Origin: Campylobacterota bacterium
GTDB lineage: Bacteria; Campylobacterota; Campylobacteria; Campylobacterales; Sulfurimonadaceae
DNA: 48,030 nucleotides
Direction: 5' to 3'
Assembly: GCA_023379705.1 (NCBI GenBank)
Contig: JAMCPS010000133.1
Location: forward strand, 1 to 48,030
Positions 35,330 to 42,535 of the stretch are shown here, piece after piece. Each line of letters starts with the position of its first letter. The first letter of the stretch is position 1. Made by a program: the position numbers and the translations under genes. Under the pieces are notes generated by a model. It was not told where the DNA came from. It searched no databases and was given only the letters and a program-made list of their open reading frames with translations.

Positions 35330-36573
35330 AATTTATAGTCGAGTTCAATCCAAAGAATGTCTTTGTCTTTGGTATACCCAGTTACATCTCCAGCAGTATA
35401 AAAAGCAGCTTTTAGAAGTCCGTTAAGCCCTTTTACACCCGGAATTGCGTTAGAGTATTGGAGGTCAAGCTCGTGGCCAAGATCACTCTTGCCACCCATT
35501 GCAACATCGGTTTTAAAGGTGTGATAGGTAGCCAAGGCCTTGCCCAGTCCAGCAGCCCCGTAACCCACAGTTGCGTAGGTATCAATCAAACCGCCAGTTG
35601 GGGTTACGAGAAACATATCTGCGGTACCGTTGAATTTATGAAGCGTTGCTAGAGGAGTTTGGAATTTTGTTTTTCCATCACTTCCGCTTGTCCCACTGAG
35701 AAGTTCTTGTCCCGCTCCCAGCGAAACTCCCATCATGCTGGCCGTTGCTTCTATATTGTAATAGGTTGCATCGTTTTGAGTTTTGATATTTGTCGTTGTT
35801 GTCGCAAATGTTGCATCTGTTTGTTTGGCGTACTCACCGTGATAGGAGATTTTAAGTGGTCCTGCAGGAATATCACCTGTTAAAGAGATGCCATAAGTAT
35901 CCGCTGCAAACTGACCTCTTTCCAGTGAGAGCATGTAATCGTATGCGGTGATTTTTAGCATGTCACTGACTTTGTAACTCCCGTTTAGGATAATCGATTT
36001 ACTGTCATAGGTTCGCTCATTAAATATTGTTTCATAACTATAGACATAAGCACCATAGAGATATAGACCAGGAACAGATGTGTTAGCGATAGACACGGCA
36101 TCCAAGCTTAGTGGCATTTGTCTCCAGTCAACCGAACCGATAAAACGCTGAGCATCGAGGTTGGTGAGTTGACGTCCCACTTTGGCGGATGTTGCTCCCA
36201 TTTTATACTGTAGGTAGGCTTGAGTAAAGCGAGTTTGCTCTGGATCGGCAACAACGTCGTAATTGGTAAATTTTGTTGCTGAAAGGTCATTGTATTTTGT
36301 CCCTCCAAGAGTCTGTACGGTTGTCCCATCAACTTTCATGGTTAATCCATCAATGCCCAGTAAATTAGCTTCAAGACCTAGCATCAGTCTGACGGTATAG
36401 GCGTTGGCTTGCTGTACGGCATTGTTTTGATCATCAACGCCCTCATAACGTGCTTTTACTTCGCCATTGAACTTAGCGTTGCTAAAAAGAGTGAAATCAT
36501 CTGCACTGAGTGTGCTTGAAAAACCGCCGGCCAAAGAGAGAACAGTTACTGCTGATAACGTAATTTGTTTCAT
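35326..36573 (-). CDS. Outer-membrane porin of the Campylobacterota type
   Basis: A 415-residue beta-barrel. The signal peptide is MKQITLSAVTVLSLAGGFSS-TLSADD. The mature start FTLFSNAKFNGEVKARYEG and the alternating strands (LMLGLEANLLGIDGLTMKVD; KVGRQLTNLDAQRF; ILNGSYKVSDMLKITAYDYM) end in LWIELDYKF with a terminal Phe, as needed for barrel insertion. It resembles major porins and OprD-like porins of this phylum. It lies 27 bases after the nitrate ABC ATPase gene, so it is probably last in the nitrate uptake operon and could let nitrate cross the outer membrane. Confidence 0.88.
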   Translation of the reverse strand: MKQITLSAVTVLSLAGGFSSTLSADDFTLFSNAKFNGEVKARYEGVDDQNNAVQQANAYTVRLMLGLEANLLGIDGLTMKVDGTTVQTLGGTKYNDLSATKFTNYDVVADPEQTRFTQAYLQYKMGATSAKVGRQLTNLDAQRFIGSVDWRQMPLSLDAVSIANTSVPGLYLYGAYVYSYETIFNERTYDSKSIILNGSYKVSDMLKITAYDYMLSLERGQFAADTYGISLTGDIPAGPLKISYHGEYAKQTDATFATTTTNIKTQNDATYYNIEATASMMGVSLGAGQELLSGTSGSDGKTKFQTPLATLHKFNGTADMFLVTPTGGLIDTYATVGYGAAGLGKALATYHTFKTDVAMGGKSDLGHELDLQYSNAIPGVKGLNGLLKAAFYTAGDVTGYTKDKDILWIELDYKF

Positions 36574-36600
36574 ATTATTTTCCTTGTATATTTTAGTTTT

Positions 36601-37398
36601 TTAATCATCGTGTTTAGCGAATTTAGAGTACAAAAACTCTACAATCGCTCCACGACATCTTAGATATTCTTCATTATGCTGTAACATCAGACGCTCACGG
36701 GGACGGGGAAGGTTTACTTCCAATACTTCACCGATAGTAGCTTCTGGCCCATTGGTCATCATGATGACGCGATCACTTAGCAAAACCGCTTCATCGACAT
36801 CATGGGTGATAATAATGACGGTATTACCCGTTTGCATCTGAATACGCATTAAATGATCCTGCAAATTAGCACGGGTCAGTGAGTCGAGTGCTCCGAACGG
36901 CTCATCCATCAAAAGCACTTTTGGCTCGATGGATAGCGCTCGTGCGATTCCGACACGCTGCTTCATCCCTCCGCTGATTTCACCTGGATATTTATCTTTG
37001 GCATGATTCAGATTGACGAGTTCGATGTATTTCATAACATGTTCTTTAACCTCTTTAGGATTGAGATCATCGCGTACTTTTTTAACCGCCATCTCGATGT
37101 TTTGATAGACGGTGAGCCACGGTAACAGTGAATGGTTTTGAAAAACCACCGCACGCTCAGGTCCCGGGGAATTGATCTCACGATCCTCGAGTAAAATCAC
37201 ACCCTCTGATATGGTGTCAAGCCCTGCAATCATGTTTAGAAGCGTTGATTTACCGCAGCCTGAGTGTCCAATGATCGAAACAATCTCATTTTCACGGATT
37301 TCGAGTTTGACATCCCGCAACGCTACGTACTCTTTTCCTTTTCCCAAAGGGAAGATTTTATCGACATGGTCGATGTTTAAAAAAGGTTTTGCACTCAT
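36601..37398 (-). CDS. nrtD: Nitrate/taurine-type ABC transporter ATP-binding protein
   Basis: A 265-residue ABC ATPase of the NrtD/SsuB/TauB group. Walker A is GHSGCGKST, the signature motif is SGGMKQR, and Walker B is VLLMDEPFGALD with the following D-loop. FQNHSLLPWLTVYQNI is the usual Q-loop region. The C-terminal extension that makes NrtC a regulator is absent. The gene overlaps the permease gene by four bases. With the permease and the binding protein it forms a complete importer. The symbol is by analogy with cyanobacterial nrt genes; other oxyanions cannot be excluded. Confidence 0.88.
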   Translation of the reverse strand: MSAKPFLNIDHVDKIFPLGKGKEYVALRDVKLEIRENEIVSIIGHSGCGKSTLLNMIAGLDTISEGVILLEDREINSPGPERAVVFQNHSLLPWLTVYQNIEMAVKKVRDDLNPKEVKEHVMKYIELVNLNHAKDKYPGEISGGMKQRVGIARALSIEPKVLLMDEPFGALDSLTRANLQDHLMRIQMQTGNTVIIITHDVDEAVLLSDRVIMMTNGPEATIGEVLEVNLPRPRERLMLQHNEEYLRCRGAIVEFLYSKFAKHDD

Positions 37399-38177
37399 AC
37401 GCGACCTCGCTTGCGATAATCAAAATGATCGGCGATAAACCCCATGAGAGTGTCTAGGATATACCCGACCACACCAATGAGGATGATTCCGATGATAATA
37501 TGGGAGTAGTTAAGATTGTTGTATTCATCCCAAATCCAAAACCCGATTCCTAAACCGCCAGTGAGCATCTCTGCTGCGACGATAACCAGCCATGCAATCC
37601 CCAACGATAAGCGCATCCCTGTAAAGATAAACGGTACTGCAACAGGAAGAATAATTTGAAACACTTTTTCAAAAGCACTGAGTTGCAATACTTTGGCCAC
37701 ATTGAGATAATCTTCGCTGACACTGCGTACACCCAAAGCCGTATTGATGATAATTGGCCAGATGGAGGTGATAAAGATGACGAAAATCGCCGTCGCATTA
37801 ACATCTTTGAACACAAATAACGCCAATGGCAACCACGCAAGCGGGGATACCGGTTTTAGAATCTGAATGTACGGATTAAAAGCGGTTTGCACTATTTTAG
37901 ACATACCGATCAACAGCCCTACGGGAATACCCACAGCGATTGCCAATGCAAACCCACCGAATACACGTTTGAGGGAGCTGAGCAATTGCAGTGCAATCCC
38001 TTGATCTCCTGCTCCATTGTCATACAGCGGATCTGAGAGGACGACGAGCAGTTCGCTCCATACTTCCATTGGAGGTGGAAAGCCTGGAATTCCATTGGCT
38101 ACCGTTGTCCATACAGCGATAAGGACACCAAACAGCAATGTCGGAAGGGCTACGGTGTTGATGGTTTTTAAGAGCAT
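37395..38177 (-). CDS. nrtB: Nitrate-type ABC transporter permease
   Basis: A 260-residue inner-membrane permease of the NrtB/SsuC family with six or seven helices. The cytoplasmic coupling (EAA-like) loop is RSVSEDYLNVAKVLQLSAFE followed by KVFQIILPVAVPFIFTGMRL, where the ATPase docks. The end of the gene overlaps the ATPase gene by four bases, and it starts 16 bases after nrtA. It would form the channel of the importer as a dimer. Confidence 0.88.
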   Translation of the reverse strand: MLLKTINTVALPTLLFGVLIAVWTTVANGIPGFPPPMEVWSELLVVLSDPLYDNGAGDQGIALQLLSSLKRVFGGFALAIAVGIPVGLLIGMSKIVQTAFNPYIQILKPVSPLAWLPLALFVFKDVNATAIFVIFITSIWPIIINTALGVRSVSEDYLNVAKVLQLSAFEKVFQIILPVAVPFIFTGMRLSLGIAWLVIVAAEMLTGGLGIGFWIWDEYNNLNYSHIIIGIILIGVVGYILDTLMGFIADHFDYRKRGRV

Positions 38178-38193
38178 AAATGCCTCCTTGTAC

Positions 38194-39474
38194 TTATTTT
38201 ACTGTCCATTTATTGACTTTTGCCAATGCTGCTTTAGTGATTTTTGGCGATTTGATAGGTGCGTTAAAGATGTAATCCACCGATTTGTTTGGATCAAACG
38301 TCACACCGTCGATAAACTTGTTCTCTTTTTTCCATGGTGATGTTGGAAGAGCGTATTTAACCTCTTTTGCAGCTGCTACAAACAAATCAGGACGATAGAC
38401 ACTTTCAACTACTTTTTTCATATCAACAGCATGATCCAGTTGTCCCCAGCGGATCATTTGGGTTATTTGCCACAATCCATGTGAGTAATAGGGATAGAGA
38501 GCGTTTCCTTTTGCGAAACGGTTAAAGTTTGGCATCGGTGTGACGACACCATTGGTAAACATAAATGTTCCTGTCATAGAGTTGTCGATAACATCGGTTG
38601 GAGCGTTGACGTAGGATTTGCTTGATAATATTTTAGATGCCTCTTTGCGGTTGTCCCACGATGCATCAAGCCATACGCCGGCTTCGATCACCGCTTCCAT
38701 CATTTGTTTGGTCGTTTCTGGGTATTTTTCTTGAAACGATTTTTGGACACCGAGTACTTTTTCAGGCCCATCTTGCCAGAGTTGATACCCCGTTATGAGT
38801 GTTTTTCCAACGTTGCCCATCACTGCACGTTGATTCCACGGTTCACCTACACAAAATCCATCAATGTTCCCAGCAGTCATGTTCGCGACCATTTGCGGTG
38901 GTGGAACGACCTTGAGTGCTACATCGACATCGGGATTAACTCCGGCTGCACCCATCCAATAGCGGATATGATAATTGTGCGTACCCGTAGGGAAGGTCAT
39001 ACCAAACTCTGGAACGCCCATTGTTTTTGCCGCGATTACTTTTTTAAGGGCTACTGCTGAACCTTTTTTGGTTGCAACTGGATCGGCTGCCATCATAGCA
39101 TCGTACATTTTATTAGATACCGTAATCGCATCGCCATTTTGTCCCAATGCCATCAGTGCCAGCATCTCTTTTTTCGTACTTCCGACACCCAATGTGGATG
39201 CGATCGGCATTGCCGCAAGCATGTGTGATGCATCAAGTTCGCCTACCGTCATTTTGTCACGGACGTTTGCCCATGATGCTTCTTTGGAAAGTTCCACATT
39301 GAGACCATGTTTGGCAAAAAAACCTTTTTCTTTTGCGATGACGAGCGCCGCACAATCGGTAAGAGGAATAAATCCGATTTTGAGATCTTTTTTCTCAACA
39401 ACTGCTGACATAGCAACGGAGGCTGCTAGCGAGAGTAGCAAAACACTTTTTCCAAGAACATTCATACTTTTCAT
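38194..39474 (-). CDS. nrtA: Nitrate-binding periplasmic protein of an ABC importer
   Basis: A 426-residue protein of the NrtA/CmpA family. It has a signal peptide (VLLLSLAASVAMSAVVEKKD). The mature part opens with LKIGFIPLTDCAALVIAKEK-GFF, then DASHMLAAMPIASTLG, PTGTHNYHIRYWMGAAGVNP, VPPPQMVANMTAGNIDGFCV and GEPWNQRAV, which are the ligand-pocket blocks typical of nitrate-binding members. A strong AGGAG lies eight to twelve bases before the ATG. It is first in the nrtA-nrtB-nrtD-porin run. No lipobox is seen, so it is probably soluble rather than lipid-anchored, unlike the cyanobacterial protein. Confidence 0.9.
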   Translation of the reverse strand: MKSMNVLGKSVLLLSLAASVAMSAVVEKKDLKIGFIPLTDCAALVIAKEKGFFAKHGLNVELSKEASWANVRDKMTVGELDASHMLAAMPIASTLGVGSTKKEMLALMALGQNGDAITVSNKMYDAMMAADPVATKKGSAVALKKVIAAKTMGVPEFGMTFPTGTHNYHIRYWMGAAGVNPDVDVALKVVPPPQMVANMTAGNIDGFCVGEPWNQRAVMGNVGKTLITGYQLWQDGPEKVLGVQKSFQEKYPETTKQMMEAVIEAGVWLDASWDNRKEASKILSSKSYVNAPTDVIDNSMTGTFMFTNGVVTPMPNFNRFAKGNALYPYYSHGLWQITQMIRWGQLDHAVDMKKVVESVYRPDLFVAAAKEVKYALPTSPWKKENKFIDGVTFDPNKSVDYIFNAPIKSPKITKAALAKVNKWTVK

Positions 39475-39523
39475 ATTGAAACTCCTATTTAAGATTAAAA
39501 AATCTGAAATAATTGTAATGGAA

Positions 39524-39529
39524 ATTATA
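39524..39529 (-). promoter_or_regulatory. -10 box of the nrtA promoter
   Basis: On the minus strand TATAAT stands 50 bases before the nrtA ATG. Transcription would start near 39517. The palindrome at 39545-39569 would then be centred about 40 bases upstream of the start. Confidence 0.5.
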
Positions 39530-39544
39530 AATAAATAGTGCTAC

Positions 39545-39569
39545 TTATTGATTAAAAATTAATCAATAA
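39545..39569. promoter_or_regulatory. 25-base palindrome in the nrtA promoter region
   Basis: TTATTGATTAA (39545-39555) and TTAATCAATAA (39559-39569) are perfect 11-base inverted arms around AAA. It lies between the Rrf2 gene end and the nrtA start and overlaps the expected -35 region. The 11-base arms resemble in size the sites of NsrR-type Rrf2 regulators; FNR-like proteins also use TTGAT half sites but with a four-base spacer, unlike here. Confidence 0.55.
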
Positions 39570-39603
39570 AGTGTTTCTTATTTAAATTTTCTAAAAGGAG
39601 GGG

Positions 39604-40029
39604 TTAGATACGTTTGATTTTACGAAGAAGGACGTCGTCGGTTATTTCATTGAGGCGCATAGCACAATACATTTCTTGCATTTCAGTACGCCATTTTTCC
39701 CATTGTGCGTGAAGCGCACACGGTTTTTCATCTTCACAATCACCGATTCCTAGTACACAGGCATCAAAAAAAGTGCTTCCGTCTACGGCGTCAATCAAAG
39801 ATATAAGGGTAATATCGCAACTTGCCCTTGCAAGTTTCACTCCGCCGTTAGCACCTCTGCGAGAGACCAAAATATTACACCGCACGAGTGTTTGAAGTGA
39901 TTTTGCTAAAAAATGGTAGGGTAAATTAAGGGCATCGCTGATGGTTTGAATATGGTGATATTCATCTTGCGGTTTTGTCGAGAGCCAAACGGCCGCTCGA
40001 ATCGTATCTTGACAGGCAGAAGAGAGCAT
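39604..40029 (-). CDS. Rrf2-family regulator with three cysteines
   Basis: A 141-residue DNA-binding protein. The winged helix (about 1-80) contains IQTISDALNLPYHFLAKSLQ as recognition region and SRRGANGGVKLAR as wing. Cys91, Cys98 and Cys104 (C-x6-C-x5-C) follow, the arrangement that holds an Fe-S cluster in IscR and NsrR. NsrR senses nitric oxide; a role in nitrate/nitrite metabolism fits its place just upstream of the nrt genes. Its start overlaps the end of the PDC-sensor gene by one base (TAATG). No isc genes are adjacent, which argues against IscR. Confidence 0.88.
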   Translation of the reverse strand: MLSSACQDTIRAAVWLSTKPQDEYHHIQTISDALNLPYHFLAKSLQTLVRCNILVSRRGANGGVKLARASCDITLISLIDAVDGSTFFDACVLGIGDCEDEKPCALHAQWEKWRTEMQEMYCAMRLNEITDDVLLRKIKRI

Positions 40030-40886
40030 TATTCTTTTTCCGTTTTGCGAATGATATAGACGAATATCGCAAAAACAAGCAGTAAGAAAGACAAAGCCGC
40101 AACTAAAGTAGAAGCGTAAGGTAAATCTTTGTAGTCATGCAGTGAAATTTTAAAGACCACCAAGAGTGCTTCAATTAACAAAGCAATGATAATGGAGACG
40201 GAAAAATTAAGCAATGTTTTAGGATTGAAAACATCGCTTACATGCTGAGTTTTCGGCAGTACCTCTTGCTCTACGATGGTTTTTCCCAAATCATAAACAG
40301 CCAACCCCAATGTCAGTGCAATGATCGGTTTAAAGACCGCATCAATGGAGAGTTCCGCGCTTCCAAATAAATATCCTGCAAAGGTGTAAAAGCCATAGAG
40401 TACAACGAAAACGCCAAAAAAGAGAAGCCCTCCACCGATGATAGCATAGGAAGTACGGTTAAGGAATTTAAACACGTCATTTTTTTCGATTAGATCAAAG
40501 CGTTCCAAAAGTTTACGAAGCCGAAAGTCTAAAAAGAGATATCCATCTCCTACTGCATAAACCACCGTAATGCATAAAAAACCTGTAGCAGTTGAGATAT
40601 AGGGGTCACTGATGTAGTGCCCTTTTTGAATTTGAACCTCATTGATGAGATAGGCTCTGTCTACTCCAATGTGATTGTTTTCTTCACGATTGAGATAAAT
40701 ATTTGGTGAATTTTGGACAAACCCTTCATCGGTTTTATAAAGCAGTTCCAAACTTGGAAATGTTTTGTAAAGACGCTCGATTAATTGTACATTTAAGATT
40801 TTAAGATTTACGTTTCCTAAAGTAGAGAGGATAAAATTTTGGATGAGCGGAGCATTTGCTGCATAGCTTCGTACTAAATCTTGCAT
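40029..40886 (-). CDS. PDC-sensor-like multi-pass membrane protein
   Basis: A 285-residue protein. The N-terminal about 115 residues resemble a PDC/Cache sensor: LIERLYKTFPSLELLYKTDE, RAYLINEVQIQKGHYISDPY and ISTATGFLCITVVYAV. Four C-terminal membrane segments follow (about 148-172, 185-205, 228-250, 260-280), with a short soluble linker between. No histidine kinase, GGDEF or chemotaxis domain is attached. It is translationally coupled to the Rrf2 regulator. The sensor reading is by resemblance only; the ligand and output are unknown. Confidence 0.75.
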   Translation of the reverse strand: MQDLVRSYAANAPLIQNFILSTLGNVNLKILNVQLIERLYKTFPSLELLYKTDEGFVQNSPNIYLNREENNHIGVDRAYLINEVQIQKGHYISDPYISTATGFLCITVVYAVGDGYLFLDFRLRKLLERFDLIEKNDVFKFLNRTSYAIIGGGLLFFGVFVVLYGFYTFAGYLFGSAELSIDAVFKPIIALTLGLAVYDLGKTIVEQEVLPKTQHVSDVFNPKTLLNFSVSIIIALLIEALLVVFKISLHDYKDLPYASTLVAALSFLLLVFAIFVYIIRKTEKE

Positions 40887-40963
40887 GGTTGACTCCTTAT
40901 TTATGAATGAATTGGTTAAGAAATTATAGTTTATAAAAGAATCATACAGTGATTAAAATATAA

Positions 40964-41704
40964 TCAAACTTTAGAAAAAACCGCTGCAAAAATAATTCGA
41001 TATGAAAAGAGCATGCTAAATGCAGCCGCCAGCAGGGATACAGCCACCATCATGTACATAACGGCGAGTTGATAGGATATGGCCATGAGGGGATCGGCAC
41101 CTGCAAGAAGCATACCTGTGGTGATCCCTGGGATATGAATAATCCCAACGGTTTGGAGCATATTGAGAGTGGGGATCATGGCCGCTTTGACCGATGCTTT
41201 AGTAGCTATGCTAAGAGCCTCTTTGAGAGGTGCCCCTAACGCAATCATCCCCTCAATTGTCTCTTTCGTATTGTTCACTTCTCCTTTGAACCGTTCAATG
41301 CTTTGGGTGTAAATATTCAAAGCGTTACCGATGATCATCCCGCCGATGGGGATCATTTCATTGGGTACCATATGGATGACTCCAAACACCATCATGGAAG
41401 CAAAGACAATTCCTGATGATGCCCCCAGAGTATAAAATGCGATGCGAAAACTATCATCCCCAAGAGGAGAGCGTTTTTTGGCCGTATAAGCACCAAAAAG
41501 AAGCATCCCCAGCAAAACAAAAAAGAGCAAGGACGGATGAGAAATTTTAAAGAGATAGACGAGTGCATATCCCAAAAGTCCCAGCTGTACCATCGCCAAT
41601 ATAGAGTTAGTAAGGATCTGTTTTTCAAGACCAAAGTGTTCTTTGCGTGAATACCATAGAGCAAAGAGGATAAGGGCATAAGAGGCTAAGAAAGAGTATT
41701 GCAT
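40964..41704 (-). CDS. FetB-like ABC permease (UPF0014)
   Basis: A 246-residue inner-membrane protein with about seven helices. Family marks: SRKEHFGLEKQI after the first helix, MIPIGGMIIGNALNIYTQSI, KETIEGMIALGAPLKEALSI and IHIPGITTGMLLAGADPLMA. E. coli FetB with the ATPase FetA exports iron and raises resistance to peroxide. No fetA-like ATPase gene is adjacent, so the partner must lie elsewhere or the annotation as exporter may be too specific. It stands between the PDC-sensor gene and the peroxiredoxin gene, all on the minus strand. Confidence 0.86.
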   Translation of the reverse strand: MQYSFLASYALILFALWYSRKEHFGLEKQILTNSILAMVQLGLLGYALVYLFKISHPSLLFFVLLGMLLFGAYTAKKRSPLGDDSFRIAFYTLGASSGIVFASMMVFGVIHMVPNEMIPIGGMIIGNALNIYTQSIERFKGEVNNTKETIEGMIALGAPLKEALSIATKASVKAAMIPTLNMLQTVGIIHIPGITTGMLLAGADPLMAISYQLAVMYMMVAVSLLAAAFSMLFSYRIIFAAVFSKV

Positions 41705-41762
41705 AAAGAAAGGATAGAGCTTTTTGAATTAAAAGAGGCTTCCCCAGAAGGGGAAAGGTAGA

Positions 41763-42359
41763 TTATAATTTATCTGCGTGTTGTGCAAGATACTCAGCAA
41801 CACCTTCGGTGCTTGCTTTCATACCAGCATCACCTTTTACCCAACCCGCAGGGCAAACTTCGCCATGCTCATCAGTAAACTGCATCGTATCAACCATACG
41901 GATCATCTCATCGATGTTACGTCCCAATGGAAGGTCATTGATAACTGCGTGACGAACCACACCTTTAGCGTCGATCAAGAATGAACCACGAAGTGCAACA
42001 GAATCACCGAAAAGAACATCATAGTCTTTTGAAATTTGCTTGCTCAAGTCTGCAACCAATGGAAATTTAACGCGACCGATTCCACCTTTGTCAATTGCAG
42101 TTTCTCTCCATGCGAAGTGTGAAAACTGGCTGTCAACGGATACACCGATAACGTTTACGCCACGACTTGCGAAATCGTCAATTCTGTGTGAGAACGCGAT
42201 GATCTCTGATGGACATACAAATGTAAAGTCCAATGGATAAAAGAACAAAACAGTCCCTTTTTTCCCTAAGTTTTCTGATAGTTTGAATCCATCAACGATT
42301 GTTCCATCTGCTAAAACAGTTGTAGCTGTAAAATCTGGAGCTTGTTTAGTTACGAGCAT
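41763..42359 (-). CDS. Typical 2-Cys peroxiredoxin (AhpC/TSA family)
   Basis: A 198-residue cytoplasmic thiol peroxidase that reduces hydrogen peroxide and organic peroxides. The peroxidatic Cys49 lies in DFTFVCPSE and the resolving Cys169 in GEVCPAGW. KGGIGRVKFPL resembles the GGLG loop of overoxidation-sensitive Prx, but the C-terminal YF motif is not present (the end is AEYLAQHADKL). I chose the ATG at 42359, with AAGGGAA upstream and the standard MLVTKQAPDF start; 15 residues of the longer frame are not expected in the family. It is followed by the FetB-like gene. Confidence 0.95.
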   Translation of the reverse strand: MLVTKQAPDFTATTVLADGTIVDGFKLSENLGKKGTVLFFYPLDFTFVCPSEIIAFSHRIDDFASRGVNVIGVSVDSQFSHFAWRETAIDKGGIGRVKFPLVADLSKQISKDYDVLFGDSVALRGSFLIDAKGVVRHAVINDLPLGRNIDEMIRMVDTMQFTDEHGEVCPAGWVKGDAGMKASTEGVAEYLAQHADKL

Positions 42360-42392
42360 AGTATTCCCTTGTGTTATTTTTGTATTAGGACA

Positions 42393-42431
42393 ATTGTAAC
42401 ACACGAAGTTTAATCATAATTACACTTCGTG
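42393..42431 (-). promoter_or_regulatory. Promoter region of the peroxiredoxin gene with inverted repeats
   Basis: On the minus strand a -10 (TACAAT, 42398-42393) is preceded by an inverted repeat with eight-base arms, CACGAAGT (42402-42409) and ACTTCGTG (42424-42431) on the plus strand. Between the arms GTTTAATCATAATTA (42408-42422) matches the PerR-box consensus TTATAATNATTATAA at 10 of 14 fixed positions (read on the minus strand). Peroxide control by a Fur/PerR protein is plausible but unproven. Confidence 0.4.
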
Positions 42432-42490
42432 AGTTAGTGTATGGATATAAAGGATTTTTTTTGAATGAAAAATGCATTAAAGCTTTGAAA

Positions 42491-42530
42491 TATGACTCAC
42501 ATAGCATTTGGATTGAGTATGTGAGTCATA
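42491..42530 (-). terminator. Terminator hairpin after metE
   Basis: TATGACTCACATA (42491-42503) and TATGTGAGTCATA (42518-42530) are perfect 13-base inverted arms with a 14-base loop, starting six bases after the metE stop on the minus strand. The tail (TTTCAAAGCTTT) is partly T-rich. Confidence 0.7.
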
Positions 42531-42535
42531 AAATA

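Noticed and set aside
39545-39569. The nrtA palindrome as a standard FNR box
   Set aside because: The TTGAT/ATCAA half sites are nine bases apart instead of four; left as an unassigned operator.
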